Counted from the stretch's first letter, positions 13,745 through 28,500 are shown. The stretch: 64,000 bases of DNA from Acridotheres tristis (GCA_037013685.1 CM072892.1:23193501-23257500); one strand, 5' to 3'. Notes: generated by a model from the letters alone, not told the origin. A program made the numbers and translations.

Positions 13745-15020
13745 CGTGCTGAAGGCCCCGACCCGTTCGCTCCGGTGCTCAGCCGTCCCTCGTCAAGGAG
13801 CGGGGCGAGATCGGCGCGGGTTTTCGTCCCGGGGCCCGGACCCGCCGCGCGCCTTCCCGCCCGCGGGGGGCGCTGTCGCCCCACACGGCCCCGCCGGGCC
13901 GGGCGCTGCCTGCGGGGAGCTCGCGCCGTCCCGCCCGCGCCCGTTACCGGCGGCAGCGCCGTGCCCGCCGCGGGGAGCAGTGCCGCCGACGGCTGCGCGC
14001 CGGGAGCGCCGTCCGGGGCCCGNCGGGGGTGACGCCCGTTCCCGCGGGGGCCGGACGGCGCGCGCCCGCCACGCGCAACTCCCGCGACGGGCGGTGCGTC
14101 ACGCGGGCGGGCCGTGACGCGGCGCGCGGGGCCGGCGGGATGCGGCGCCGCGAGCGGCCGGTGAGCGCGCGCAGCCGGCGGGGGCGGGGGGAGGGGCGCG
14201 GCAGCGTCCGCGCGCTGCCATGGACACCGCGCGCCCGCAGCGCCCCCCCCCCCCCCTCCGGTGCCAACGGCGCCGGGACCGGGAGCGCGCGCGGGACGGC
14301 CGCCGTCCCGCCGCTGCCGGGCGGGGTGAGCCCCCCCCGGCCGTGCTCGCTGCAGCGCCCCGGGGGGGGCGCTCCGCTGGGCGCGAGCCCGGGCGGGCGG
14401 CGGGAGACGGGCGAAAGCTGCGCCGGCGTCTCCGTTACTCCCGGGGCGGGCGGGAGGACGCCCCGTCCCGGTCGAGCGATAGATAGCGCGGGCCGGCCGG
14501 TGAGGAGGGGACGGGCGTTTCTGCGGGCGTTCCTGCCCAGCGCCACCGGTGCCGGCTCCGGAAAGAGCAGCGGAGTCCCGGGCCGCGCTGCCCCGCACCG
14601 CCGGGGCACAGGGAGGACCGCGGAGGCTTTTGCCAGGGGAGAGGAGAGGAAGGTAGGGAAGGTTTAGGAGAGAGGAAAGGAAGGTAGGGAAGGCTTTGAG
14701 GCGTGTGCAGGGCGAGGGTTGAGGTGGCAGCCGTGGGAAGTGGAGCAGGCAGGACGCGCTGGCGCCGGGATGCGCAGCAGGGACGGAGCCAAGAGCCCAG
14801 CGCCGGCCCCAGGGCATTCCCGGGAGCGGCTGCGGGAGGCAGCGCCGGAGCGCTCCCGCCTGGCACGGCAGCAAAAGCCCTCAGCGCCCCAAGCCTATCG
14901 CAGCCAAGGTCTGGTTTCCAGGAATAGCGGCTGTCCCAGGAAAAGGTGCTGTTACAGCCCCGCAGGTGTGCGCGGTCGCCGCTCTGAAAGGTGCCCGCCC
15001 CGCAGGGTAGCGGTTTCCTG
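13745..15020. promoter_or_regulatory. CpG island, probable ENTPD5 promoter and non-coding first exon
   Basis: Abrupt rise to very high G+C with dense CpG, including GC boxes and a C-run near 14242. It sits upstream of the first ENTPD5 coding exon and continues into AT-rich sequence at about 15.05 kb. Possible donors for a non-coding first exon are the GTGAGC at about 14161 and 14326 and the GTGAGG at about 14500; sequence alone does not choose between them. An N at 14023 marks an unresolved base. The long open frames here (up to 389 codons) are what CpG-rich, stop-poor DNA produces and are not called. Confidence 0.75.
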
Positions 15021-18000
15021 GAAAAGCTGCCTTGGTCTAATTAAAGAGGAAAACCGAAAACGCGCTTGGCCAGAAATGTGAATAAGCAAATAATGTGTTT
15101 TTGGAGCCTCAGTATGGGGGCAGAAAGATTAAAACTTCTGATAACGCATGTTTGTGAGTTGGTTCTACGTTTTTCCCCCTGGAGTTTAAAGCTCTAGAGT
15201 CAGAATTTTACCGAAATTATATGTGCTCAAAGAATACTGTGCCATTATTTTTACGAAAATACTGGGAAGTTCTGCCTTTGAATTCCATTATTCCTTCTAT
15301 TGTGTCTTCTAAACAGTGTACTTTAAAGAAGCTTAAGTTTTTCTCAAAACAATCCAAGAAAGCTATTTTTTAATAGATAAAAATAAGTCCAGAAAAAAAT
15401 GTAATCCCTTTTTTTTTTTCCTGGAATAAAAAAAGGTTTAAAAGTATTTATTTAGTCATGAGTGTTAAGTGTTGAACCTCTCATCTGAGAAATAGATTTT
15501 GTGACCATAAGAGCTGCTCATCTGGAAAATAGATTTTGTTACCGTTTGAGCACAGAAGATTTTCCATTCTGAATGATTTCTGGTGTGCTTTAGCATGGAA
15601 GAATATTAATTGAATTATGTAATCTTATTTGTTTCGTAAATCAGGGTTTTTTTGTAAAATATTTACCTATATTTGTATCATTAATATTTATTACTATTTT
15701 TGAATATTTTTGTGTATCTCCAAATATTTCCCAGTATTGTTAGGAAACAGAAGGGAAATTCTTGTATCTGCTTCTCCCTCCCTTTGGTTCATGTTCCTTT
15801 TTACAGGGAGATGCTTCTGTTGTGTAGTTTTTGTTTTGTGTGTTATTTTGTTAGAAATAGTCAAGTATTGAATATTTCTTTTCTAGAAAATTACCAGTGT
15901 TTCTGTATATGGTGAGCTCTAAGTAAGGTTGTGTTCTGCTGTCTTAAGGTTAGTTATTATTATGGTAGAGTTTTTACTTTTGTTGTTTAAGGACGCTTTG
16001 GTTGGGGTTTTTGTTTGGTGATATTGTGTTGGGATTTTTTTTCCTTCCTGTTCATGCTTTCAGTCTTGGGAGTCTCTACGCAACATCCCAGTATTTTTGG
16101 ATCATACAATTTGCATAGCTCCTAAATTTTTTAATTGGAGGTACTTAAGCTTTTTCTTTTAGTACCTAAAATCTGCGGTGTACAGATGACATTTACACAT
16201 GTTTCTCCGCATTGGGAAATGAGTGTTCTGTCCTGTTTTGCTGGCTCAGGCCTCAGGGATGTTGAGGTCAACTGTAGTGCTTGTGTAAATGTTTTACTAA
16301 CATGATCTCAAGTTAACTTTGAACTTCTTGAAATTCATCCTGTGTAGTTACATAAGTTTCACTGCTTGTATTGAGTAATGATAAACTCAAATTTGAATGA
16401 AACAACTCAATTGATATTTGATGTGTCTTCATGACCTCGTAATTTGCCTGACGCGCAGTCCACTCCTGTTAGCTGACAGCGAAGGTGAAGAAGTGCAGGC
16501 ACAGTGTCTCTTGCCGTCGTGCTCTCAAGGTGGTTTTCATTAGGAATTCCTGGAGTGGAGCAGCTGTTGCTTCCATCCTGCTTCAGGTGTGTGCCTAGCG
16601 TGCTAATGATCAATGCTGATTATTGCTGCTCCTTCTGAAAGACAGTAACTCAGCCTACTGATGGGGAACTGTAGGCTTTACCTTCCTGAACTGCTTGATT
16701 GCATGAATGAGCTTGTGCTCACATTACAAATACCCCGTTTTCTGTTTTCACCTTTCTGTTTGTTGTTAATTTTCTCCACCCTGTTGTATTCTGATACCAG
16801 TTAGGACTTTAAGTTGTTTGACAGGAACTGTTTTGAAACAATTTTTCCCTCTCAGTAGCTTTGCTCTTGTCTATTTCTACCTTGAATTTTTTCTTCCATA
16901 CTTTTGATTTCCTTCCCAAATTATTTTTCCATTTCTGTTATGACGGTCTGATGATTTTTCTCTCTTGTCTCTGATTTCTTACTCTGATGTGTTTTCATTC
17001 TTCTTATGGACATTGTTTTGCTAGTGTGCTTGATTAAATGGACTTCAGCAGTCATTGAAGGGGCTTGGTGTGCATTTTTCATTCTTCATGACAGAGAAGA
17101 AAAATAAAATCCCAAGGTGATTGGTTGTGAATTTGTTGTTCTATGGGGTTTTATTTGTCATTAGAAGTATAAAAGGGGAAAGAAAAAAGTCAGAGGAAAT
17201 ATAGAAAACAGAAAGTGTGATATGGTGGTGGATGTCTGAGAAAGGATAGAGAAGCTTTGTGAGGGTATTTCATGTGAGACTAAGGATTTGGCAAGGAAAG
17301 TATGAGTTAATGATGGCAGTTGCTCAGATATTTTCGGATCATCAGAGATTCTGAGGCTTACATAACTGTCACATGTGCTGTTTGTAATAGGACCCTGGAG
17401 TTTGTTCTTAAGATAGGTGCTTGGGTTGTGTTTGTGATAGTTCATTAAACAAAATCCTTATGTTGCATGAGAATAAGATCACCTCTTTGAAGCTGCTGGA
17501 AGGTGGCTCTCACTAATGCACCTTATATTCTGTTAAAACAGCGCAGCTGCTTGGATTTTCAGTGGCCCTCCTTGCTGTGATGAAGTAAACCTGGGTAATG
17601 CCAGCTGCATCTTAGTACAGATCCATAGCTACAAAACTGCCAAACTGTTTGGCACTTCTCATCAAGTCTCTTCAGGAGAGCACTTTGTTACAGAACTATG
17701 TATTTACTCCTTTCCACATAAAATGTGGATACTTTAGAAATTACTGCAATTGGAGTTGATCTGTCACAGACACTGGCCAGGGCTGTTGTCTGCTAGTGGA
17801 ATTGCAGTCAGTTCTTCTCAGTGTGCTTCTAAGGCAGAGAGGATCAGGAGTCTGTGCTTCTGCCCATATCTCTCTGCATTTGTTAGGAACACGAGGGAAA
17901 AAATAAAGGTCTCAGCAGGCAGGTGAGGTTACCCATCTGCAGTGGGCTGTGCACTGTGCTGGCTCTAGACACAGCAGAACGCTGGAGTGAGTTAGAGAGA

Positions 18001-19462
18001 CGCCTGATGAATGTGACAATTTTTTGCTGGAAACGGGTAAAAGTTAATCTCCCTTCGCTGCAACTGGGGACAAAGGTGAAGGATGGAAATAATAAAAGTC
18101 TTACAAGGGCTGAATCTGGGATAAAAGGCAGTGGAGCATATGTGAGCTCTTTGGGTGTGGGAGAAAGGTGTGTGGAAATAGAGGTTATAGCAGACTCACA
18201 TGGAAAGGAAAGCAGCGGGTTTAGGAATGAATGCATGTAGGATAGAGACAGCAAGTAAAGATTTCAAGAGAATGAACAGGGGCGGAGCAGATTGCTAAAA
18301 CACAGTCAAATGTAAGAATAAGCAGTGGGCAGGGGCCTTGGGCAGAGCTGATGAGCAGCCATATAAAGTAGAATACTCAGTGCTGTGGGTGGATGGATGT
18401 GTTACCAAGTGTCTGGAAAGTGATAAGGAGCTGTTTGCACCTTCTGTATGCTGAGTGCTCTGTGTGTAGGTTGGTGCAGGCAATACTGCATATGGTGGGA
18501 CATTTGGCCACATGCTCTTTTCTGCTTTTAAAAATGCCTATATATTATCCTCCTTTTTACCTGGGCACCACGTGATTTCTGTGCCCGTGTCTTTTATTAG
18601 CATTTCTCAGGAAAAATACATACAGAGGGATAGGTGTTAAAGGGAGATGTAGATGTATCTTGATATCCAATCGTGTGTAACACAGCTTTGGGGCTTTGGC
18701 TTGTGAAACTGTTGTAAGAAACTTTGTAAGCAACCTGAGTGTTTGGGGGAACTCTTTTAGGTTTGTGAGAGTGTGTGGGTTTTGCTGTGATTTTTTTGTT
18801 GTTATTTATAATTCCAAAAATAAAAACCAAAATAAAAAGACAGAAAAGAAAAATATGAAAAAATACTGAGGTAGAGCTCAGGTGCTCTTCAGCTCTTCTT
18901 GTGCAGCACAGGCTTTTCTCGGAGATGGGGATGCTGCTGGAAGGATATGCCTTTATTTTCTCTGTGTGCTAATCTCTCCTAGCAGCTGTTCTTAGCCTGA
19001 GATGAAATTCTCTTTGTTTGTGACCCTGAATAACACTTGTGTTCTGCCACAGCATCTCAAGTGTGTAAACGTTAAAGTGGCTCTGCCCAGAGTTCCCCGG
19101 GGCAATATTTCTTTTCAGATAATATTTGGACTTTTGGGAGGTTCTGGAGACAGACTCTGAATGTTGAAAATCTGCAAGACAAATACGAGAAGGAAATCGT
19201 CTAAAAGTCAAAACTAGAAATACTCTATCTCTTCTGCACTTGGGAAATGGAGAAACCTTTACTCTGAAAGAACAAATCAGTTAGATGTAGTTGTAGCACT
19301 AAGTGCAATAAAACAACTCTTTTTGGATGAGGTGTTGAAAAGCACCTAAAGGAGAATCTATGTGTATAGAATGATTTATTTTCTTTTTAAACAGAATTTT
19401 AAAGGAGAGAGCTCTTGGTAATTTCCATTCCTTCTTTTTTTTTTTTTTTTTAAACTCTTCAG
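15021..19462 (+). other. ENTPD5: ENTPD5 first intron (inferred)
   Basis: No convincing exon on either strand between the CpG island and the acceptor at 19461-19462. The sequence is AT-rich with several T-runs, including one of about 20 T directly before the acceptor. Its status as an intron rests on the CpG island being the ENTPD5 promoter. Confidence 0.5.
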
Positions 19463-19523
19463 GACCTGCTGCAGCTCTGTGATTGCTGATACGTGCTTAG
19501 CAGCCTCAAGGGGTCCTGGCAAG
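19463..19523 (+). other. ENTPD5: ENTPD5 5'UTR within first coding exon
   Basis: Sixty-one bases between an acceptor (poly-T tract, then TTCAG at 19458-19462) and the ATG at 19524. The ATG context is CAAGATGG, with A at -3 relative to the start and G at +4, which is a good Kozak context. Confidence 0.65.
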
Positions 19524-22500
19524 ATGGCATCTTCCAGACTTCCCATCCTTATAGCATTGGCATTTTCCACTTTGCCCTTTGTTCTTTCACATTCAAACAG
19601 GGTAATGTGGTTTCAAGAGTTCTTTCCACCTAATACGTGCCCTATAAATGCCAAAGCAAACACTTTTTACGGCATCATGTTTGACGCAGGAAGCACTGGA
19701 ACCCGTATTCATATTTACACCTTTGTGCAGAAGAGCCCAGGTAAGACCCTCATGTATGTTGACTTAGGTTCCAAATTCTCAAAACAGTTTTGTTTTTTGC
19801 CAGCTCAGCATTTGGGGGCAGTTGAAGATTTCTACAGTTTGTCCTTCAAATGGTGTTCCTGCAGGTGTTTATTGTCCATTTGTCATGGTGTTTTGCTGTG
19901 TAAATACCTTTTTTTGTAGGTCTTTCGAGTCTCAGAGATATAATTCTGGATATACTGGAGAATTCCAAATTTTCAAACATTTTTGTCTATGCAGCTGTTT
20001 AAAAGGAATATTTCATTGAGATGAAAAGATACTTATGCTGGTTTTGTCAGGTTGCGTGTTACCTTAAATTTTATTAAGAGATACTTGAATTCTGCATATG
20101 TTTATGTCATATTTTGTAGCAAATTAAAACCTGTAAATTAGAGAGTTATTAAGTACTGAAAGTCTGAGCCATTTCCAGGAGAGGTGTGCTGAGATGCACC
20201 ACTCTCCAGTGTATCTGCTGCTCACACAATGCAGAGGTGCCCAGTTTTGACTGCACAGGATTTTGGTGTGACAGGATTCAGGAGGATGAATTAGCTTGGG
20301 TACAGTGAGGCAGCAGGTTTGCAAGGGTTGAAGGCTGGTTGCTGGGACATAGTACTTATCTGTCTGTGCATGACTTCATCCATAGTCTGGAAGGAATGGT
20401 ACAAGGTCCAGTTCTGTTGGACTCAGCCTGGCTTGTAATACACAATACTCAGGAATAGCTTCTACACCCAAAGTGCTCTGGGAGCAGTGGGCAAACTTGT
20501 TTGGCTTCTCAGCCAAGTACTTGGGCACAGTCAGCTCTGTTCTATCTGAGCTGGATGAATCACCCAAGGATAATTGGAAGTTGATTGCGTTTGTCTTAAT
20601 ATACACTAGTATTTCACAATTAGCTTAAGGACAGAAAGGGAAAGAAATTTTATTAAGAATAGGCAACGGTTGTGTGTGGAGGGAGTAGAAGATATTCAAG
20701 AAAGTCTCCCTGCATCCTCAGAACAAGCTCCTTGGAAAATCATAGCTTAGAGATCAGAAATGGCTTGTGAAATGACGAATACAAAAGGAATTTAGCTTCT
20801 CCCTCTTGGAAGACCCTCTTATTTATCTTCAATATTAGTGGTTCATTCTCTTTTAGTATCCATAGGCCAGCTTTGAATGTAAAATCCCTCAGGGATTGGT
20901 TAAAAGTAGAATTCCCTTGGTAATTGGTGCAAACTGTAAAACCCTCAAAAGATACAAAAACCCCTGTAAAACAATAGCCGTTGGTGTATGCTAGATAGGA
21001 TGCCTTCATAGAAGAAACTATGGATTTGTGCCTTTCTGCATATGCTGATTTCTTTTCCCTGCTGGTCTGAGAGCTCACCACGAGCCAAAATTCTATCTGG
21101 GCAAGGCTCGGGAAAGTGCTCCGTCACTGAGGGCTGCAGAAGCAGTCTCAGGGATCCCAAAGGGACCCCAAAAACCCCACCAGTGACAGTTGTGCTGCAT
21201 TATTTTAACTTACTGTAGTTCACAAATGCTAAATGAACATCCTTTTAATTATAACAACAAGTTATTTATAAATTGTTTGTGAATTTGGAGGGTACAAGGG
21301 CAAGTGTCTGCTAAATATGTTCCTGAAGAGAAGGAGCAAGGCTTGTTTTAGGAGAGGTGTAATCTTGTTTGCAAGGAGAATCAAGGATAGTCAATTTACA
21401 GTCACTTTACAGTCATTTTGGAAATAAAAGAATAAGATTTAAGTTGTTGATTGTATCATGTAATGTTTTGTTTGATTGCAGAAAAACTTCCAGAGGTGGA
21501 AGGGGAAATCTTTGAGTCTGTGAAGCCAGGTCTGTCTGCATATGCTGATCAGCCTGAAAAGGTAAGACTGCCCTTCATTCCCTGGGAGTTGGTCGTGCTT
21601 CTATTATATCATTTAAATTCTACCAAGCATTTCAAGTAGTCTGATTGCAACTGCAAAAAGTCAAGAAGAAATGCAAAAGTTCTGCTGCTGTCTCTCTAAA
21701 CCTGTTCCTCTGCTTTTGTGATTTAAGTTCTACACGGTGAAATAGGAGCTGGTATTTTACATATTTCATCAGTGGAACAGTAGCTTAATTAATTGCTTAA
21801 ATGCTTACATAACTAGACCATACGCCTTTGAGAGTTTCAAAGGCAAAGTGATTTTTGTCTCTAGTAGCATCCAGTGTTTATTTCCCCTATAGCTACCCCA
21901 AATATGAGTAACGAATAATTTTCTCTGTTCTGAAGTAAGCTGCCACTTTCCAGACTCCCTGTGCTGACAGCAAACCCTTTCACAAACTAAAGGAGGTGCC
22001 AGAGAAAGGACAGATTAGATACACTATCTTGTGTGCTTTAGCAGCCTTGAAGTTGGGGGCTAGCATTATGGGCGTTTCAGATTTCTCATTTTCCTCAGTT
22101 GGATTCCGTGCTACAGGAATTTGAGTGTGACACTTTATGGAAGAGTGAATGGATTTGGGATTTTTAAAACTTTTGATTCCAGTAAATCTTGTTTGTTCAG
22201 TAGGAGAGGAGAACTCGCCCCGAAAGAAATTTCTAGGGATTTCACAAGAGAATGTTTATTGCTAATGCCAAACTAATTGTTAGAGCAGTGGAAATAATTG
22301 AGACAGCAGTGGTCTGTACCTTGTGTGGTAATCATTGCACAGCTGGCATTTTAATTACAATATTTGCTGTGGATACATTTGGAATTCTTATGTTGCATTT
22401 AGTGAAATCTATGGGTATTTTCCCTTGCTTTGGTAGCCTCAGTCAGTAATTGCATCATTTAGTTTCATCATACTGCAAGATGTTTAGGTTTGTCAGGTAA

Positions 22501-25500
22501 TTGGCTCCCTCACCTCCCTCCATCCTTTCCAAAAAATACCTTCCACAAACAATGATATTTATCTTCCCTAAAATATATTTATGAATACACCTTTCTTTCC
22601 AGTGCAGATGTTCCGTTTAATGTTCTAATGAGATGTTTGGCATGATTTTTCTACTTATCTTGGGTGTGGGGATCTTCTGCTATTGAATACTGTTCTCACA
22701 AGTTTTGAGGGGAAACTGAGAGGCCTGTTCTCTGACAGCCTGTAGGAGGAAACCATATGAAAAACATATTTTTCCTTTTAGGGTGCTGAAACTGTCAAAA
22801 CATTGCTGGACATGGCCATAGATGCTGTGCCACCACATCTCTGGAAAAAGACCCCAGTAGTGTTAAAAGCCACAGCTGGACTTCGCTTGCTGTCAGAGGA
22901 GAAAGCTCAGGCTCTGCTTTCAGAGGTAATACTAAGTTGGTTTGGATTCACTAGTATTGCTCTCCCTGATTCATCTTTTCTTTTTTTTTTTTTTTTTCCA
23001 TTCAATTCTCTATTCTGTTTACCATAAGAAAATTAAACTATGAAAAGAGACTGTAAGCCCACGATAGCATGAAACTTGCAGAATATCTTATCTGGTCCTG
23101 AAATCCTCTGTCTTGCTGTGGTGGAAGGCATGGAGAGAGACCTACAACACTTTATTTCCTAGCCCCTACTCCACACACTTTTCTTGTTTTCTACTTCTGT
23201 ATAAAACAAAACTTTGTCACCCTCAGAGCAGAACAAGACTCTGAAGACCAAGAAATGCAATCACTATTTCTTTCCTCAGGTGAAAGAAGTCTTCGAGGAA
23301 TCACCATTCCTTGTTCCAGAGGACAGTGTTGGCATCATGGATGGATCTCATGAAGGTATGCTTTAGGAGGGGTAAAAAGTAAAAGCAAAGAGAAATGAGG
23401 AAAAGAGAGATATCTTAGGAACATGAGAGGGAACTAAAAATGGTCCTTAAACTAAGGAGAAAAAAATAAAAGGTTTCTGGCCCTGTTTGAAACAATGCAA
23501 TCCTGCCTTCCTGAGGTGGTGTTCATTACTTGGTCACCTGTTAGGCTACAAATGCAGATACACAAAGAGATGTCCCAGGTTTCAGAACAAAACTTTGTCT
23601 CAACAATAAGTACTGTCTGATGCAGTCTGACCGACTGAAGCCTGCTCTTGGGAACTGGTGCAAAAGAGATGGTGTCCACCTCTGAAAGGCTACATGACAA
23701 TATAGCAAGCTTGGAAGCTTATGGAAAGTGCCCTGTAAATTCTGCAATACACGCATTAAAAATAACCTATTATGTGCAGCTCATCAATTTTCAGTCTAAA
23801 ATTGGGAGGATTGTGAATATTAGAGGAGAATAAAGGATAATTGGCAAGTGTTAAAATAGATAACTAAATAATAAAATAATAAGTTTAAAAATATTCTGTT
23901 GAGAAAAATAAAGCTAGTAAAGTAGCAAGGAAATACCATAAAATACAAGAAAAGGTGAAATATGTTGTAGGTTTGGAGTGAACAATGATTTTGCAGTGCA
24001 GAAAAAAACCACTGTAACATTCTGGCTACATATCCAGACATACTGCCTTGGAGAACAGACAGGTGATAATCATCTGTATGGGTGCCTGATGAAAAGAGCT
24101 ATCCTGTCATGTTATGTTCAGTTTAGAACACTTCCTTATGGCAAATAAATTGCCACTCTGGAAGGTGCTGAAGGAAAGCAAAAAGAAGTATCACAGTTCT
24201 TAAACAGCTAATAAATGGAGGAAGATTAAAGAACAAAATCTCTCCACAAGGGCCAAGAGCAAAAGGAGAAGTATTCTTCTATCTTCAAGTATTTGATAAG
24301 TGTGGTGCCGTGCATAGTTTGTCACTCTGGATTAATGGGTGAATTGTACAGTACAGAGAACTGTTGTATTGACAGGGGGCAGGACCAGGGAGGCATAATA
24401 GAGGAGCACAGAGTAGCTTGCCAAGTTCATTTAAAATCCCTACCTCTTCTACTGTCACATGTTTACCTATGTTTGCGTGAGAATCATACCAGTGTCAAGC
24501 AAGCCACTGGAGTCAAAAGAGCTGTTTGTGTTTTACTGATTGCTGCTCTGTCTGTAGAGTAATTATAGAAACCTCAAGATTAAAACACAGGGTGGTGTGA
24601 ATGCAGTTTTCAGATTAGGAATTGAAATGCTGTACTGCAAAAACAGGCCTTAGGAAACTTGTGCATTTGTCAGTTCATTACTTCTTTGTATGTTTGGATA
24701 ATAGATATGATTTGTGTATGCTGCACTTGCATGCATATTACAAAGTCCTACCTATTTCAGCTCAAGAGACTTGTGTGAATCAATAATGCATCATATAATG
24801 TGATTATGAGTTTGAATTAATCTCTGAAGTCTGGGGTGGTCAGGTTAAGTTAGTAATGACTTCCAGGTAAATAAATAACATGCAGAGGGCTCGTAACAGT
24901 GGGGAGGAGATTGGTGAAGTATTCAGTGGTGACTTTTTTCTTTCTTTTTTTCACTCCTTGCAGGAATTTTAGCCTGGATCACTGTGAACTTTTTGACAGG
25001 TAGTTAATTCTATGTAACTACTCTCTAAGCTTGACTTGAGTCTCTTCTGTGGAAGTGATCACCCTAAGTTCCTCTGCCTTGGCCATGCTTTTCCTTTCTG
25101 CTCTGTCAGCAGTGCTAAAGCAGTGGATTGTCTTGGGCAGACTGTGTTCCAGAGTCTGTAGTAAGAAGGAGACATCTTAACCTCAAAGGTGCCTGAATTT
25201 GCTCAGATCTTGGAGGCACTGGCTAGCTGGTTTCCCTAACGTGCTTTGGGAGTGGTACTGCTAATGTGTGGGAAACAAGTGTTCTTCATCCCAGTGTGAG
25301 CTGTGCAACTACAGGGGTGGTGTAGGGCATGGTGCCTTAGCACTGCTGGTTCTGAGAGCTTCTGGGAGTGCAATCAGTGAAAAGAAAATCAGTACTCTAG
25401 TAGATAGATGAGCAAGCAAAAAAGCTGCTACGGGTGAAGAGAAATTATAATAGCTGCTTTGGCTCTTACTGCCCTTCCTCCCCCTACTGCTTTTCACCAG

Positions 25501-28500
25501 CTATATAGTGGTTACAAAATACGTGTACTCTTCCTGACAGTCTTCTGCAGGAGATACTTTGTCTCTTACTTTCAACTTCTGCTTGATACCTAGAGATTTA
25601 TCTGCTTTTGTCTCCTTGGAGGAGAGATTGGAATCAAGAAAGAAAGTCTGAATCTTTCCATAATACCTTCTGTCTACCTGCCTGTTCTCTCTGAGGTTTT
25701 TTCTTTGAAGGGCAGCTCAGCCCTCCTTGTATTGCTGTGATACTGCGATCATCTGGTGGCTGCCTGAACACCCACACAGTGTCTGCATTTCAGCATTTGT
25801 GCACTGGGGCTGTTCTGAGCATGGTGTTGTTTGCAGGGCAGCTGTCTGGCCAGAACCAGCAAACTGTTGGCACTCTGGACTTGGGAGGAGCCTCAACCCA
25901 AATCACATTCCTGCCACGGTTTGAGGTGAGGAGTGGTTAAAAGTGCGTGGGTTGGGACTGCAAGGCTGGTGGAGAGACCTGAGCACTGCTGCACTCTCTG
26001 GTATCACTTTGTCAGCAGTGGCACAAGCAGAACATCTGTGGTTTACAGAACATCTGTATTTCTGTTCACTTTGAGATCAGCAGTTGGCTGAGAGGTGCTT
26101 GCAAACAAAGGCGCCTGAATTATGAGGAAATAAAAAGAAAGCAAATGAGTAAAACGAAAAAGAAATAGCTTTTGTTTTCTAGACTCAGGGAAAGCCTCAT
26201 TAATGCCGATATTGCTGTGTATTCAACAAATGAAGAAATGTAGGGACTGGTCTTTTTTTTTTTTTTTTTTTTTTTTCCCCGTTCCAGTCTGATAACAGAT
26301 CTTTACTAAATTTTGGAGGGGAGGAGTGCTGTATAGGGTAAATTTCTTTAATAGTATCACAGTCGGTTCTCTGTTTTCTTATCAATTTCTTCTCATTCCT
26401 TTTGAGCATTCTGCTCTCTGTCCCTCAGACACCTCTGCTGGATTTCTTAGTAGTTCTATAGCTCTTTAGAAACAGTTTGAACTGGGACCCAAGTCTGCAG
26501 TTTGCATGAGAAAATTACAGGAGTAATGGGAAGGCACTATAGTATTCTGTAGCTTCATATTGTGACGTTGTTTATGTCAGCCTTTCTGAAGGAGTCATTT
26601 CTTTAACATCTTTTGTTTATAGAACTTCAGATTCTCAAAAGATGTTTGGTGACCACAAAACACATGGCTTTCACATCAGGATATTTTAATTCTGCAATTG
26701 TGTGTTACGTTGAAACATGACATGCAACCTTATCCTGTTCAGCAAAGCCTCAAGTATACTCTGGGCTTGTCCTCTGCTTTGTGTTGATAACACCTGCTAA
26801 AGTGGGCACTGGACCAACAGGAAAGGGTGTTGCATGTCAGAGTTTTGGAGAATAAATAGAACTGTGAAATAGGCTGAACTTCAGCTCAGGATTCAAATAT
26901 CCCCTTCAGGTCTTGCAGGAAAAGGCCTGTAGTGTTTGCTGCTCACCAGGACTACTGATGTGAATTTGTAGGGCAATGTGGAGTCAAGGTTCATGTTGCC
27001 TGCTTGTACACTATGTCTGCTTCTCACCTGTGTCATCAAGTTAAAATAAATAACCTCAGTATGTTTTTGGGAATTTTTCCCGTCGGACAGAATTAGCAGG
27101 AATACTTCCCTTTGATTTGCAGTGGGGATTTTTCTCTCCTGCAATCCAAGGCAGTCACATGTTGGCACTTGTATTAGTTTGGAACAAAATACTATAAGAG
27201 ATTTGTTAATTAAATATGAATTACAAGCAAGTAGAAAACATAATGATAACTGCATGGAGCTGATTTTAATTTCATGGCATTATTGCCAAAGTTAAAAGCA
27301 ACTGAAAACTAATCATAGTAATTATGAAATTCTGTCTGGTGTCTGCCTCATTTCTGTGAAAGTAGGGCATGAAAAAAGACAATTGTTTTCTCCTAACTAA
27401 TTTTTTTTTAAGATCTCTCCTTTAAATAGTTTTTTGTGATGTAATGTTTAGAAACAGAACTCAAAATATGGCAGTCGGTGTGTATGAGGCCAAGGATGTG
27501 ACTGTCATTTCTGTGATAATCAACTTGAGACTCACAACAAATTTTGATTTGTATTTGCTCAGGAGAAACTCAAGCTGAATACTGTTGACTTCCTTTCAGC
27601 TTCGAGCAGGCTTCTGTCTACGACTCTAGAAAAAATAACCCAGATCTGGATCTCCTTACTTGAATGGTAACTGCAGGACTATGCAGCCTCAGTTCTCCTG
27701 GAGATTCTGCCACTTGGCCCAGAATAACAGTGTCTGATCTACGTGCAGAGAGCCAAGAAGGGAGGAATGAGGCCATGAGGAGAGGAGAGACAGAAACACA
27801 CTGAGAGCTTAGAGAGTGGACACAAAGAAACAGTAAATGATTGCTAAAGTGGTTCAGCCTTACAAGAGTGTATTAGTCTGTCAGGAAGCTAGGGCAGGGT
27901 ACCAGTGGGATGGAGGCGTGAACAGAGGGAACACTGCGAGAGGAAAAAACTGAAGGTGGTGAAACAAGAGGCTAATTTAGGTGAAGCAGCCCTAAGACTG
28001 GGAGTGAGTGGTCACAGTGTTTCCTTGAGTACCTGGCAAGACATTTGACAGGGTGAAAATGGGGCCTGTGCTTTGTGTTTTTAATTCGTCTGAGATCCTC
28101 AGTTTAGGTGCCTAGTGTGACTTGCAAAAGTTCATAGCACTTCTAGTGCAGCTGATTTCCATGGGGATTCTGTACATGTAGAGTAGCATGTAAGTACTCT
28201 AGAAGGATTCAGGTTACCTGCATTTGAAAATGTTTTCATCCTGATTTGTTGTGCTTCCCGGTTATACGCTGAGGTAACACAGAGACACATATAAATAAAA
28301 TAAGTGTTAAAAGCTGCAGATATTACAGCAGTGGCACCACTGCAAAAACTGTACTTTGTTTTCAGGGCAGATCAGATGAGTAAACTCTGTGGGTATATCT
28401 GTGATATTACATTAAAGTTGGTTATCCTTTATTGCATAATATAAACTAAACCTTTTTTTCTTTTTTTTTTATTTGACTTAACTTTTAGGAAACTCTAAAG

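Noticed and set aside
13705..14874. 389-codon minus-strand open frame and several other long frames in the CpG island
   Set aside because: Very high G+C makes stops rare; the frames overlap on both strands, are Pro/Arg/Ala-rich low complexity and contain the N at 14023.
26252..26276. Poly-T run (also about 22981-22997 and 19434-19452) as retroposon tails
   Set aside because: No retrocopy body, target duplication or coding remnant was seen beside them; simple repeats or splice polypyrimidine tracts explain them.
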